Numbered from the stretch's first letter, positions 1-9,071 are shown. The stretch: 64,000 nucleotides of DNA from Pseudomonadota bacterium (GCA_021325555.1 JAJPGY010000032.1:62001-126000); one strand, 5' to 3'. Notes: generated by a model not told the origin, from the sequence alone. Numbers and translations are program-made.

Positions 1-1482
1 AAGCAGGACATCGATCCGCTATTGAAGGGCATCCCCGGCGTCGATCCCAGCCTGCCGGTAGGGACCTCCAGTCCGATCACCTCGTCGCCGCCGGCCGTGC
101 CGGTCTCCGCCCTGCCCAGAACACACGGACTGCATCTCCGGCTGCCCAACCCGCTTTCGCTTTTGAAAAGGAATCTCCTGACATTCTTCGCACAGCCGGC
201 ACCCGGTTCGGTGCCGGCTGACGCGCAGGGCGCAGACAGTGCCAGCTCCGACTCGCAGCCTTTGCCGATGGTGCTGTTCGACCAGTCCGCTCCCGCTCAG
301 CGCCTGGATCCGCTTCCGGCCACACCGAAAAGACCGGTCCGGCTGCCGGTGTCGCTCGCGGCGCCGCCGCCGATGGGACCACTGGCCACCCTGGCGCCTT
401 CCGCCCCGCCGCCCCGACCGAGGAACCAGGGCGGCCAGCCGCTGGCCGCCCTGCCGCAACCGGCCTGCCAGTCGGCCTCACCGGCACGCGCTTCCCCGGC
501 ACCGCCGGCCCCCCTGCCTCCCCTGGAAATAGAGATCTTTGCCCCACCGCCACCGCAGGCACCGGCGACCCGGCCCCCCGGCACCGTCCCGGCACCGACT
601 ATGGTGGCGCTTTCGCCACGGCGGGGCGCCGGCCAGGCCGCGCCCCGCACCATCGTTTGCACGGCCGACCAGTTCGCCCCCTTCATGCCGCCGATGGCCA
701 TCAGCCACGGCCCGGCTCGCACCGTCCCCGACCAGCCAGTGCCGCTGGCCAGGGGCGGGCATGCGCCTCCGGCGGTGCCCGCTCCCAGCCGGGTGGCAAG
801 CCGCAGCCTGGAGCCGCTGGTTGTCCGCGCGGTGACGGCACCGGCCGGACCGCTGCCAGCGGCAGTGCCGCCGGCGCCGGCAACTCCAATCGTTTTTGTG
901 CGGCCGGTTAGCCCGCGCGCCCGCACAGCCCAGCCCGCTCCAGACAGCAGGCCGGCGACGGCCCGGGTAATCGAGGGCGCACGCGCCGGCAACGATCGCC
1001 CGGCGCAGGACGCCGCAGGCAGAGCGTTCACGGCACCGTCCATGCCCAGCTCGCACATGCGCTGGATCGCCACGGCACAGCCTGCACAAGCAGCACGGAA
1101 GCCGGCGGAGGACGCCTGGACGCAAAGGCTCAGATACCTCGCCCAGCATGGAACGGCCAGCCTGAAGGCCGGGGAAGCCTTCATGTTCTCGGAGGAGACC
1201 GGCGAAGCGGTCCTCTTTCAGCGCAACGGCGAGACAATCAGGAGATGCATCGCCGGGCCCAGGGACCCAAGAGAAGTGGCCATGGAGCGCAGGCCGGACA
1301 TCCTCCGGCCGCAAGAGCTGTCGTACAATCTCTCCCTTCTCGGCAAGCTCCTGCCCAGGCAGTCTGCCGGGCCTGGCAAGCCGACCGCGGCGCCGGAGTC
1401 GCTGGGCAACATCAGCATGAGCGAGATATTGACCAGGTCAAACGGCTTCTGGGACTGGCTCAAGCAGACGGTGAAGTTCTGA
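1..1482 (+). CDS. Ala/Pro-rich protein of unknown function, 5' end outside window
   Basis: The frame is open from base 1, so the true start lies upstream; the first in-window start codon is a TTG at 22. About 493 codons are visible. Residues up to about 370 are low-complexity Pro/Ala/Arg sequence with no recognisable fold, probably disordered. The last 120 residues are more ordinary, with a basic-amphipathic stretch and a conserved-looking C-terminus ending near 'FWDWLKQTVKF'. No catalytic motif is seen. The 3' end overlaps the convergent hydrolase gene by about 23 bases. I do not recognise the family. That it is coding is supported by strong third-position G/C bias and by the codon-rich ordered tail. 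Confidence 0.6.
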   Translation, partial: KQDIDPLLKGIPGVDPSLPVGTSSPITSSPPAVPVSALPRTHGLHLRLPNPLSLLKRNLLTFFAQPAPGSVPADAQGADSASSDSQPLPMVLFDQSAPAQRLDPLPATPKRPVRLPVSLAAPPPMGPLATLAPSAPPPRPRNQGGQPLAALPQPACQSASPARASPAPPAPLPPLEIEIFAPPPPQAPATRPPGTVPAPTMVALSPRRGAGQAAPRTIVCTADQFAPFMPPMAISHGPARTVPDQPVPLARGGHAPPAVPAPSRVASRSLEPLVVRAVTAPAGPLPAAVPPAPATPIVFVRPVSPRARTAQPAPDSRPATARVIEGARAGNDRPAQDAAGRAFTAPSMPSSHMRWIATAQPAQAARKPAEDAWTQRLRYLAQHGTASLKAGEAFMFSEETGEAVLFQRNGETIRRCIAGPRDPREVAMERRPDILRPQELSYNLSLLGKLLPRQSAGPGKPTAAPESLGNISMSEILTRSNGFWDWLKQTVKF

Positions 1483-2281
1483 CCGTCTGGTCGGCCAGCC
1501 CGGCAGCGCCCGCGCGGGCGCTGCCCGTCCTGGCCGCCGCCCCGCTGCCGTTGCGGATCTTTTCCATCAGCCAGTCGTTGAACTCACCGGGTCGATCGTC
1601 CATGCAGCTGTGCCCGGCCCACTCGAAGATCTTGAGCGTGGAGTTCGGCAGCGCTTGATGAATTTTCTTCACGTAGATATAAGGCGCCACAACATCGCAG
1701 CGGCCCACGGAAAGATGCACCGGGCACTGTATCTGGTGTACTCTGTCCACCAGGCTTATCTTCGAGAAGTGCTCGACAATCTGCTCGAGGCTGTGGCGCT
1801 CGGTGTCGATCAGGATCCGGTAGCGGATGGGAAGGCTCTTGTGCAGGACGGTGCCCCTCACCGCCTCGAAGGGCATGCAGAGAAACCAGGTGAAAAGGGT
1901 CGACACCAGCGGCGGTACCTTGCCCGGCAACGATACGGCCAGCACCTGTTGAAAGAGCTCCGGCCGGTCTTGGGCCAGCTGCAAGGAGATTATCGCCCCC
2001 AGCGAATGGCCGATGAAAATAGCCGGGTATCTGGCGCCGCAGGCCTCCAGCGTCTCCAGGACGTCAGCTACGTGCACTTCTAGATCGGTGTGCTCCTCCG
2101 GGTCGTGCGTGAGCCCGTGCCCTCTCAGCTCGGGCACCAGACAGCGATAGCCTTCCCGGGTAAGCAAACCAACCTGCGATTCCCAGAGGCTTCCATCGCC
2201 GCCGGTGCCGTGAATCAAAATCACGTCCGGCTTTTCTTCGTCCCAGAGATCTCCCGTGAATTGACGGCAAGCGAGCTGCAA
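1460..2281 (-). CDS. Alpha/beta hydrolase
   Basis: This is a 273-residue single-domain alpha/beta hydrolase. The 'HGTGG' oxyanion strand is near residue 25, the nucleophile elbow 'GHSLG' near 91-95, an acidic residue follows in 'GRCDVVAP', and the catalytic His is in 'WAGHSCMDD'. These complete a Ser-Asp-His triad. There is no signal peptide, so it is probably cytoplasmic. The start is TTG at 2281, chosen because GGAGG lies about 8 bases upstream. The last 25 residues are Ala/Gly-rich and probably a disordered tail. The substrate cannot be inferred; esterase or lipase activity is only a family-level guess. Confidence 0.85.
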   Translation of the reverse strand: MQLACRQFTGDLWDEEKPDVILIHGTGGDGSLWESQVGLLTREGYRCLVPELRGHGLTHDPEEHTDLEVHVADVLETLEACGARYPAIFIGHSLGAIISLQLAQDRPELFQQVLAVSLPGKVPPLVSTLFTWFLCMPFEAVRGTVLHKSLPIRYRILIDTERHSLEQIVEHFSKISLVDRVHQIQCPVHLSVGRCDVVAPYIYVKKIHQALPNSTLKIFEWAGHSCMDDRPGEFNDWLMEKIRNGSGAAARTGSARAGAAGLADQTVRTSPSA

Positions 2282-2414
2282 ATTTCAAGCCTCCACTGAC
2301 CTAATGATAACCCGGCAGCCGGTGATCCGTGGCCAGCCTCTGCGTAAACATTCCCCCGCGACCGACGGCCAATGGCTGCCCCGCGTCGCCTGGACTGCTG
2401 CCTGGAAGCCACTT

Positions 2415-3641
2415 CTAATAGCTCGGCTCCGGCGACAGCCAGTTGTCGGCCGTGTAGGCGGCGGCATCGCGGACCAGGTCGTAGGAGGGCTCGCAGGCGG
2501 CCAGCACTATCTTGGCGATGTTATAGGAGGCGTAGGTCTGATCCAGGTTGTGCGCGGGCGGCAGGGGCTGCTTCTCGCGGTCCGGCACCGGCACGGGGCC
2601 TACCTGCTCGACGACCCGCACGATCTCCTCCGGTCGCCTCAGGGCGAAGGCCAGCTTTTGCTGGACCAGCATCTCTACGGTTCCGCTCTCCTGCGGCATC
2701 GGCGGGGTGATCACGTCGAAGGCGATCGGCAGCCGCCTGGCGATCGCCTCGAAGGTCGTCAGCCCGCCTGCCTTGGTCACCATGAGATCACAGGCGCTCA
2801 TCACATCCGCCATGCTGTCGTGGAAGGGCAGAACTGCGGTCTTTACGGAAAGCCGCGCCGCATAGGCCCTGGCCTGCTCGAAGAGCTCAGAATTGTGACC
2901 GCAGAGGAACAAGGCCTGAATCGGTCGTTTCACCAGCGACAGCTTCTCGAACACCTGCATCATATTGCCGCCGCCGGCCCAGCCGGCATTCAAGCAGACG
3001 GTCAGCCGCCGGGGATCGAGCCCGAGCGAGCCCAGGAACTCGACCCGGCCGATACGCGGCGGGCGCAGGAAGTCCGGATGCACCGGCATGCCCAGAACGC
3101 GTATGCGCTCCGGCGGCACCCCCCAGGAGGTGAGCCGGTCGGCAGCCAGATCGTTGGGCACGATGGTCAGGTCCGCCTCCTCGACGCCCCAGCCCCGCCA
3201 CAGATCCCGGTTGGGATCGGTGACGACCACGATCAGCTTGAAGGGCAATCTCATCTCCCGGCGCACGCGCACGAGGACGTGGTTGATCATCGGGTGCACG
3301 GAGACGAGCACGGCCGGGACATCGCCGCCGAAGAGCTTCCTGAGGAACGGCTTGATCAGCAGGTAGCCGATAAGCGAGTCATCGGGCCTGACCGCGTGCA
3401 GGAACCAGTAGTAATACTTCATCCACGCCTGGTGATGGCGCAGCAGCCGGTTGTAAAGATCGACAAACACCCTGTTTACCGGGTGGCTGCGCTCGGCGGG
3501 CGTGTCCATGACCAGATCCAGCTTGCAGCCAGGGTGGTCCTTCGCCACCACCTCCTCGAGCGTGGCCTCGATCGCCTCGGCAGCGCTCCGGTGCCCGCCG
3601 CCGGTGTCGGAGAAGAAGATCCAGATCTTGTAGTCAGGCAT
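2415..3641 (-). CDS. MGDG-synthase-like / processive diacylglycerol glycosyltransferase (GT28)
   Basis: The 408-residue protein has the two-domain GT-B layout of the MGDG synthase/UgtP group. The N-terminal acceptor domain opens with 'FFSDTGGGHRSAAEAIEA', the hallmark GGGH loop of diacylglycerol glycosyltransferases. The C-terminal nucleotide-sugar domain has 'NAGWAGGGN' and 'VTKAGGLTTFEA', typical of GT28. It probably transfers a hexose from a UDP-sugar to diacylglycerol at the cytoplasmic membrane face, making a glycolipid. The ATG at 3641 places the GGGH loop at the expected N-terminal position. It is transcribed divergently from the lipase-like gene at 3760. Donor sugar and processivity are not decidable here. 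Confidence 0.85.
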   Translation of the reverse strand: MPDYKIWIFFSDTGGGHRSAAEAIEATLEEVVAKDHPGCKLDLVMDTPAERSHPVNRVFVDLYNRLLRHHQAWMKYYYWFLHAVRPDDSLIGYLLIKPFLRKLFGGDVPAVLVSVHPMINHVLVRVRREMRLPFKLIVVVTDPNRDLWRGWGVEEADLTIVPNDLAADRLTSWGVPPERIRVLGMPVHPDFLRPPRIGRVEFLGSLGLDPRRLTVCLNAGWAGGGNMMQVFEKLSLVKRPIQALFLCGHNSELFEQARAYAARLSVKTAVLPFHDSMADVMSACDLMVTKAGGLTTFEAIARRLPIAFDVITPPMPQESGTVEMLVQQKLAFALRRPEEIVRVVEQVGPVPVPDREKQPLPPAHNLDQTYASYNIAKIVLAACEPSYDLVRDAAAYTADNWLSPEPSY

Positions 3642-3759
3642 AAATCTTTAATTCCGCCGCGGCCCGCCCCCGGTCCGTTTTCAGTCTGATAGTCTAGTAT
3701 TCTTGCCTTATCTGTTCGATATGCCCCTGAAGGGCGCCACGCTTGACCGGACCTAATAA

Positions 3760-5193
3760 ATGTACCACCAGGCAGACAACCGGCGTCACAGATTTTTCAC
3801 CGCGCTTGCCGCCTGCCTGTACTTGATATCATCCCCGGCCCCGCCGGCAGGGGCCGGGGCGAGCGGCACCGCGAAGCCGCAGGAGGCGCTGCCGGCGGTT
3901 GCCGAATCAGACGCCGGGCTCGGGTTTCCGGTTCTGCCGGCCGGGCAGCGCCTGCGCGACAAGCCGGGCAGGGCGATCGTTTATCAACTGGATCTGCAGC
4001 CTATCGGCGACCGCCGGCCGCTGCTTCTGGTGCACGGGCTGCGCGGAGAATATCGGACATTGTTTCGCTGGGACCGGGTGATCAAGAAGCTGGAAGCCAG
4101 CTCGGAGTTCCGCGACCGTTACAAGATCTATCTCCTGCGTTACGACAGCACCCGCACGCTCAAGACCGTGATTCCGCAGTTCCAGCGGGCCGTCCTCGAG
4201 ATGCACCGCCGGCTGGCTGCCAGGCCGATCTCCCTGCTCGCCTTGAGCCTGGGCGGCAACCTGGTTGAGCAGGCGATGCTCGATCCGCAGACTAATTCGG
4301 CAATCGAGCTGGTTTTCACGCTGGCCACCCCCTTTCACGGCTCGCCGCTGTTCAGCGCCGACTGGTTCCAGTACAGCCTCTACAAGAACCTCGCCTTCCC
4401 CTGGACGCGGGTGGACCACAGCCTGGATTATCGGGTCTACTTCGCCCACAACCCGAATCTCCTGAGCGACCTGGCCTGGGACAACGCCGACGGCTACATG
4501 CCCGAGCCGGGGCATTTTCGCTCGCTGCTGCCGCTGGGCCCGAGCGGGAACCTGGATCTGTCCCGCGATGCCAACGACGCGCTTTTGTGCCTGCACCGCG
4601 ACGCCACCCCCGACAAAAGCAAGTTCATCTGCTACGCCGGCTACCTGTTGAACCCTTATCTGCTTCCCAGCCCCCGCCGCCAGTTCGAGAGCACCGTGCT
4701 GGCCCCCTACACGTTCTTTACCATCAAGTTTCCGGCCCACCTGCTGCGCGAGCACCCGGTGCTGGGCATGCTCAACCGGGAGATAAGCCGCATCGTGCCG
4801 CGTGACGACGTCAAGCCGCGCCCCGAGAACTGGCCTCATGTCTACGGGCTGAACGACGGCATCACCCCGGTCGGTAGCGCGGTCTTCCTGCCGTCGGCGG
4901 CGTTGCGGGCCAACACCCTGTCCCGTGAGGACGACCTCCAGCACCTGCGCGGCGCCACCGATGTGATGCTGGCCCGCGTCTTCCGCAACGTGGATCACCT
5001 GACCTTCATCGATGGTTACCGCCCCGGTCACGGCTCGTCGCTGGTGCGCGACGAGCTCAACCCGCTCGATGGTTACCGGCAGATCTTCGACTGGATACTT
5101 TCCGACCTGCTGCACGCCGAGCCGATCTCCGGACAGATCGCCAGGGAGAACCGCGAACCCGGGCAGGCGGTCACCAAGTCGCCGCTGGACTAA
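3760..5193 (+). CDS. Exported alpha/beta hydrolase (lipase/PGAP1-like)
   Basis: This 477-residue protein has an N-terminal signal peptide (basic start, hydrophobic core around residues 10-25, Ala-rich cleavage region). The mature part shows 'LLLVHGLRGEY' near residue 90, the nucleophile elbow 'ALSLGGN' near 160-166, and 'ATPFHGSPL', which is common in large lipases and PGAP1-type esterases. Candidate acid and base are in 'NDGITPVGS' and 'VDHLTFIDG'. It probably acts on an ester or lipid substrate in the periplasm or outside the cell. It is divergent from the glycolipid glycosyltransferase, a pairing that hints at, but does not prove, lipid remodelling. Confidence 0.8.
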   Translation: MYHQADNRRHRFFTALAACLYLISSPAPPAGAGASGTAKPQEALPAVAESDAGLGFPVLPAGQRLRDKPGRAIVYQLDLQPIGDRRPLLLVHGLRGEYRTLFRWDRVIKKLEASSEFRDRYKIYLLRYDSTRTLKTVIPQFQRAVLEMHRRLAARPISLLALSLGGNLVEQAMLDPQTNSAIELVFTLATPFHGSPLFSADWFQYSLYKNLAFPWTRVDHSLDYRVYFAHNPNLLSDLAWDNADGYMPEPGHFRSLLPLGPSGNLDLSRDANDALLCLHRDATPDKSKFICYAGYLLNPYLLPSPRRQFESTVLAPYTFFTIKFPAHLLREHPVLGMLNREISRIVPRDDVKPRPENWPHVYGLNDGITPVGSAVFLPSAALRANTLSREDDLQHLRGATDVMLARVFRNVDHLTFIDGYRPGHGSSLVRDELNPLDGYRQIFDWILSDLLHAEPISGQIARENREPGQAVTKSPLD

Positions 5194-5849
5194 CGCCCTA
5201 AGAATCTGCCCAGCCGCTGCTTGACCGCCTCGACCATGAGCTCGGTCTGGCGGTCCGGGCGCGCGCTCGGGCGCCCGAGCTGGGCGGCGCCGTCAAAGAC
5301 GACCCGGGCCAGGTTGACGAAGACCGGATGAAACCCTCTGGCCACCATCTCCTCGTAGGCCTGGTCGGCCGTCCAGCCCTGGCTCATCACCCGGTAGAGG
5401 CCGACCATCGCCCCCGTGCGGTCCTGCCCGTGCAGGCAGTGCACGTAGACCGGCTGGTTGCCCGGGTCATTGACCGCCTGCAGGAAACGCCCGCTGTCGG
5501 CGCTTGCCGGCACGTTGAACTCGTCGAGCGGAATGCTCACGAACCTGACCCCGAGCTGCCGGCACACGTTTGCCTCGCGCTCGATGATCGCCGGCTCGTT
5601 GCGAAGGTCGATGATCGTTCTTATCCCCGCGTGCTTGAGCCGGGAGACGCCCTCGGCGGTCGGTTGCCCGCCACGGATCAGGTTGGGGGTGACGACACAG
5701 ACGTTCCTTGCGCTGCCGCCCATGTCGAGAAGCTCCTCCACCTTCAACGGGCCGGCGCCCTCGATCTGCGCCCGGCAGCCGGCGGCAAAGCCAAAGAAGG
5801 CCGCGAGAAGCAGGGCAGTCCCGGGCAGCGGCGAGGGCTGGGCGCGCAT
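5190..5849 (-). CDS. Exported dual-specificity/tyrosine-type phosphatase
   Basis: Starting at the ATG at 5849 gives 219 residues, beginning with a hydrophobic leader ending 'FGFAAGC' that resembles a lipoprotein signal with lipobox Cys. A longer reading to 6242 would add 131 Arg-rich residues that look like out-of-frame sequence, so I reject it. The CX5R active site is 'HCLHGQDRTG' in the second half, preceded by 'RTIIDLRNE', as in DSP/Cdc14-like phosphatases. If the lipobox is real, the enzyme sits on the outer face of the inner membrane or at the outer membrane, so its substrate is unlikely to be a cytoplasmic phosphoprotein. A second member lies at 9626. It converges with the lipase gene, overlapping by 4 bases. 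Confidence 0.8.
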   Translation of the reverse strand: MRAQPSPLPGTALLLAAFFGFAAGCRAQIEGAGPLKVEELLDMGGSARNVCVVTPNLIRGGQPTAEGVSRLKHAGIRTIIDLRNEPAIIEREANVCRQLGVRFVSIPLDEFNVPASADSGRFLQAVNDPGNQPVYVHCLHGQDRTGAMVGLYRVMSQGWTADQAYEEMVARGFHPVFVNLARVVFDGAAQLGRPSARPDRQTELMVEAVKQRLGRFLGR

Positions 5850-5941
5850 CGAAAACCCTGGTTGGTAAGGAACCACGCTGTACAACGACGATAGCACAGG
5901 CGGCTGGTTCCCGGTGGCCTGGTGGCCTGGCTGCCTGCCGC

Positions 5942-7237
5942 CTACACCTCGCCCCGGACCATCTCCAGCAGCCGGCCCAGCACCTTCTCGCCGCTGGCCC
6001 GCAAGGCATTGTGCTCGTGCTCGTTGGTCACCCATGTGCGCATGCCGCTTATCCTGGCGGCCGCCTCCTCGGAGAACTGCCGCTCCACGTACATGTCGTC
6101 GCAGTAGATGGCAGCGGCCGCCGGCACCGGGTTGGCGGCCAACCTGGGCAGGTCGTACAGCGGCGGCCAGGCGTCGTACTCGGCCAGAAGCCGGGCGCAG
6201 CCGGCAAGAGGCTCGAGCATGGCGTAATCTTCGAACATCCACGGATAGATCATCTCGCCGGTGAACTGAAACGGCCCCCCGCCGTCCAGGGAAAATTGCG
6301 GGTACTCGGCAAGCAGGCGCTGCGCCGACCAGCGCGAGGAGCCGCCCTGGCAGTAGATAGGCTCGTGCAGGAGCGCGTAAATCGGGTTGGTCTCGAAGGG
6401 CAGCGCATTTTCCACGCCGCGCAGGAACACATAGCTGAGCTCCTTTCCCGACCGGCCCGCCACGAAGGCCGTCTCCAGGAGATAGTGGACCTGCTCAAAG
6501 CCGTCGCTCATACCAAAAGCGATGCCCAGCTGCTGGAAGCGCCGCCAGGTGAGCCGGCCGCCGCCGGGCAGCCGGACCGGCCGCCCGGCCAGACGCTCGG
6601 CCACCTCGCGCGCCAGGTCGAGATCTTCGGGGTAGCGCTCGTAATAGCGGCGGTTCCTCTCCAGCACCCGTCGGTAGGTGGCCCGGTAAACATCGTCCAC
6701 CGGCCGATTGAGCGGCGGCAAGCCGCCGGTGATCAGCGCCTCATGCAGCCCCTCGGGGGCCGCCGAGAGATAGCGGGTGACGCAGAAGCCGCCGTAGCTC
6801 TGTCCGAGAACCGACCAGCGCCCGCCGGGCCCGATGAGGTCCTGGCGGATGAGCTCCAGGTCGCCGACGATGGCGTCGGCGCGGAAGTGTTTCAGATAGT
6901 CGGCCTGCTGCTCGGCCGTGCCGATGGCGGCCAGCGTCTGAAAGGTCACCGGAGTGCTGAGCCCGGTGCCCCGCTGATCCAGAAGCAGCACCCGGTAATC
7001 CCGGAGCGCCCTCTCCAGCCAGCCTCCCCTGACGCCCGGCCGCGGCGAAGGAAAGCCCGGCCCGCCCTGCAGAAAGACCAGCCACGGCAGAGCCGGATCG
7101 GCCTGCCGCCGGGCCGCCACCACCTCGCGAGCAAAGACCTCGATCTTGCTGCCGTCCGGCTGGCCGTGATCGAGCGGCAGCTGCCACACGTGCCCGCTGG
7201 CGATCAGCCCCGGCAGCCTGTGTGTGAAAGTGCGCAT
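5942..7237 (-). CDS. Prolyl aminopeptidase-like S33 peptidase (alpha/beta hydrolase)
   Basis: From the ATG at 7237 the protein has 431 residues. It shows 'QGGPGFPSPRP' (HGGPG-type oxyanion motif, residues 57-67), 'DQRGTGLS' (87-94) and the nucleophile elbow 'GQSYGG' with Ser147. Together these are diagnostic of peptidase family S33 (proline iminopeptidase group). Likely Asp and His are in 'CDDMYVE' and 'NEHEHNAL' near the C-terminus. No signal peptide is seen, so it is probably cytoplasmic, releasing N-terminal residues, classically proline, from peptides. It lies 72 bases downstream of the ornithine cyclodeaminase gene on the same strand. A GTG at 7291 would extend it by 18 residues. Confidence 0.85.
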   Translation of the reverse strand: MRTFTHRLPGLIASGHVWQLPLDHGQPDGSKIEVFAREVVAARRQADPALPWLVFLQGGPGFPSPRPGVRGGWLERALRDYRVLLLDQRGTGLSTPVTFQTLAAIGTAEQQADYLKHFRADAIVGDLELIRQDLIGPGGRWSVLGQSYGGFCVTRYLSAAPEGLHEALITGGLPPLNRPVDDVYRATYRRVLERNRRYYERYPEDLDLAREVAERLAGRPVRLPGGGRLTWRRFQQLGIAFGMSDGFEQVHYLLETAFVAGRSGKELSYVFLRGVENALPFETNPIYALLHEPIYCQGGSSRWSAQRLLAEYPQFSLDGGGPFQFTGEMIYPWMFEDYAMLEPLAGCARLLAEYDAWPPLYDLPRLAANPVPAAAAIYCDDMYVERQFSEEAAARISGMRTWVTNEHEHNALRASGEKVLGRLLEMVRGEV

Positions 7238-7309
7238 GGATGCTTGATACGCCCGGAGGACAGAACGAAAACCGCAGTATACCAGCCCCACAACCGCCGG
7301 CGCCCAGCC

Positions 7310-8515
7310 CTAGCAGAGGTTCCGGGAAAGAAGGTTGAGGAACAGCCCGACATCCGTCACCACCCCCAGCGCATGCGAAGACCCGCGGTCCGAGAGCTTC
7401 GTCACCACGGCCGGGTTGATGTCCACGCAGACCGTTCTCACCCAGGAAGGCAGCATGTTGCCCACCCCGATGCTGTGCAGCATCGAGGATAGGCAGATGA
7501 CCAGGCTCGCGCCCTTGAGCTGCTCGGTGTAGGCGTCCTGCGCCGCCAGAAGATCCATCATCGTCTCGGGCAGCGGGCCGTCATCGCGGATCGAGCCGGC
7601 AAGCACGAACGGCACCCGGTTACGCACGCACTCGTACATGATCCCCGATTTCAGCACCGCCGACTGCACCGCCTTGCCGATGCCGCCGGCAGTGTTGATC
7701 GTGTTGATCGCCCGCATGTGGTTCTTGTGCCCTTCGTAGATCGGCAGCCCTCTTTCCAGATCGACGCCCAGGGAGGTCCCGTAAAGGGCATTTTCGATGT
7801 CGTGCACGGCAAGCGCGTTGCCGCTCAGGAGCACGTTTACGTAGCCGGCGCGAATCAGCTGGCAGAGGAACTCGGCGCCGCCGGTGTGCACGACCACCGG
7901 TCCGGCGACAAAGACGATCTTGCCGCCGCCGGCTTTGACCTGCCGCATGAGCTCCGCTATCTTCTTGACCGCGGTCTCCACGCGGCGCTCCGACGAGATC
8001 TCATTGGACATGAAGGCGAAACCGAGGCGATCCCGCTCCTTGAACTCCGGAATCACCCTTATTCCTTCCTTGCCGCAGACGATCGGATCCCCTTTCCGCA
8101 CGTCCCTCAGCTTGCGGCAGATCGCCGTGCGGTCGGTGACGCAGATCACGGCGTCCATCCGCTGATCTTCGACGCTCAGCCACCGCCCGTGGTGCCGGAT
8201 CTCCGTGCGCTGATTGGTCGTCGAATAGAAATCCTCAGGCACGCAGCGATCCGCCACCGCCGGCTTCAGGATGGCGTCTTTTTCCTCGACCCGATAGCAG
8301 CCGAGCAGCATCAGGTCGCCCAGGATCTGCTCCAGGCGCTCGGCCGTGTCGGCGCTGACCTTGAGCTTGAGCCGCGAGACCTCCTCGTTCGTCTTGCCTA
8401 TGCGAAACTCCACCACCTCGTAGCTGGCCTGGCAGGCAATGACCGTGTCGAAGATCTCGGTCATTATCTGGGAGTCGATCAGGTGCCCTTCGGCCTTTAC
8501 TAATTCGGAAAACAA
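7310..8515 (-). CDS. Ornithine cyclodeaminase, TIGR00300/ArgZ-AgrE C-terminal type
   Basis: The 401-residue protein matches the TIGR00300 family, the domain that converts ornithine to proline plus ammonia in cyanobacterial bifunctional AgrE/ArgZ and in archaeal stand-alone enzymes. Recognisable segments are 'VFVAGPVVVHTGGAEFL', 'AINTINTAGGIGKAV' and the terminal nucleotide-binding region 'VCVDINPAVVTKLSDRGS' with 'GVVTDVGLFL'. The arginine dihydrolase half found in cyanobacterial fusions is absent. The start is TTG at 8515 with AGGGAAGG about 8 bases upstream. It heads a probable operon with the S33 peptidase. A promoter-like pair (TTGCAA, 17 bases, TAATTT) lies just upstream. Confidence 0.85.
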   Translation of the reverse strand: MFSELVKAEGHLIDSQIMTEIFDTVIACQASYEVVEFRIGKTNEEVSRLKLKVSADTAERLEQILGDLMLLGCYRVEEKDAILKPAVADRCVPEDFYSTTNQRTEIRHHGRWLSVEDQRMDAVICVTDRTAICRKLRDVRKGDPIVCGKEGIRVIPEFKERDRLGFAFMSNEISSERRVETAVKKIAELMRQVKAGGGKIVFVAGPVVVHTGGAEFLCQLIRAGYVNVLLSGNALAVHDIENALYGTSLGVDLERGLPIYEGHKNHMRAINTINTAGGIGKAVQSAVLKSGIMYECVRNRVPFVLAGSIRDDGPLPETMMDLLAAQDAYTEQLKGASLVICLSSMLHSIGVGNMLPSWVRTVCVDINPAVVTKLSDRGSSHALGVVTDVGLFLNLLSRNLC

Positions 8516-8536
8516 ACTGGCGCCTTCCCTGCCGGC

Positions 8537-8565
8537 AAATTAGTTATTATTAACCCCGATTGCAA
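8537..8565 (-). promoter_or_regulatory. Sigma-70-type promoter for the ornithine cyclodeaminase gene
   Basis: On the minus strand a -35-like TTGCAA (8560-8565) and a -10-like TAATTT (8537-8542) are separated by 17 bases in a locally AT-rich stretch. The predicted start point leaves a leader of about 15 bases before the TTG codon at 8515. Placement is by consensus only. Confidence 0.4.
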
Positions 8566-8575
8566 AGATACATTA

Positions 8576-8603
8576 TTGGCAACTGATAATTTGCCCTTAT
8601 ACT
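8576..8603 (+). promoter_or_regulatory. Sigma-70-type promoter for the thioredoxin-like gene
   Basis: TTGGCA (8576-8581), a 16-base spacer and TATACT (8598-8603) match the sigma-70 consensus at 5/6 in each hexamer. It faces the small gene at 8723, giving a leader of about 113 bases. It is back-to-back with the opposite-strand promoter of the ornithine cyclodeaminase gene. Confidence 0.55.
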
Positions 8604-8722
8604 TCTGTCATAGACGCGGCTTAATCATTCCTTTATTTTCCACTCTCATCCGAGAGACCGGACCAGTCAAACCGTCTAGGGTAACCCCATTTCTACATTT
8701 TTCCGAAAGGAGGTCCCACCAC

Positions 8723-8992
8723 ATGCGGGTTGAGCTCATTTACACGCCCGGTTGCCACAGATACAGAAGCGTCCTCAACAAATTGGAGACGGTGATCGCT
8801 GAGGAGCGCCTGCCGATTCCCGTGCACGTCATCGAATCGGATCTGCGCTCGACAGAATGCCCGGCATCTCCGACAATTCGCATCGACGGCCACGAGATTG
8901 GAGCCTCCAGCGCCCCGTGCATGGACAGCCTGCGTGACGTCTTGTGGCGGAGGTGGAAGGAATTGACCGAACTCCCTTTATTCACCTCTTAG
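8723..8992 (+). CDS. Small thioredoxin-like protein
   Basis: An 89-residue protein with a strong ribosome site (GAAAGGAGGT at 8705-8714) in front of the ATG at 8723; longer in-frame starts are ignored because of it. It begins with a beta strand and 'YTPGCHRY' near residue 7, then a helix, and later 'ASPTIRIDGHEIG', with the Pro in the cis-Pro position. This is the outline of small thioredoxin-fold proteins of the glutaredoxin/arsenate-reductase sort. The active site has a single Cys, not CxxC, so disulfide reduction by a dithiol mechanism is unlikely. It is monocistronic, bounded by its own promoter and a terminator-like hairpin. Its partner is unknown. Confidence 0.75.
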   Translation: MRVELIYTPGCHRYRSVLNKLETVIAEERLPIPVHVIESDLRSTECPASPTIRIDGHEIGASSAPCMDSLRDVLWRRWKELTELPLFTS

Positions 8993-9045
8993 ACCAGGAC
9001 CGGCGCTGACACCCGTTGCTGCCCCGTTTGCGCCAGGTCGCCTTG

Positions 9046-9071
9046 CTGTCCGGATCGCTCGATCCGGACAG
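9046..9071 (+). terminator. Terminator-like hairpin after the thioredoxin-like gene
   Basis: A perfect 12-base-pair inverted repeat (arms 9046-9057 and 9060-9071) with a 2-base spacer begins about 54 bases after the stop at 8992 and is followed by a short TTTC. The stem is unusually long and the T-tract short, so it may be a terminator, a processing site or a protein-binding palindrome. Confidence 0.45.

Noticed and set aside
2304..3689. Long plus-strand frame of about 460 codons opposite the glycosyltransferase gene
   Set aside because: It is antisense to a clear GT28 gene; the sequence is His/Gln/Arg-rich without any motif, typical of the shadow frame of a high-GC gene.
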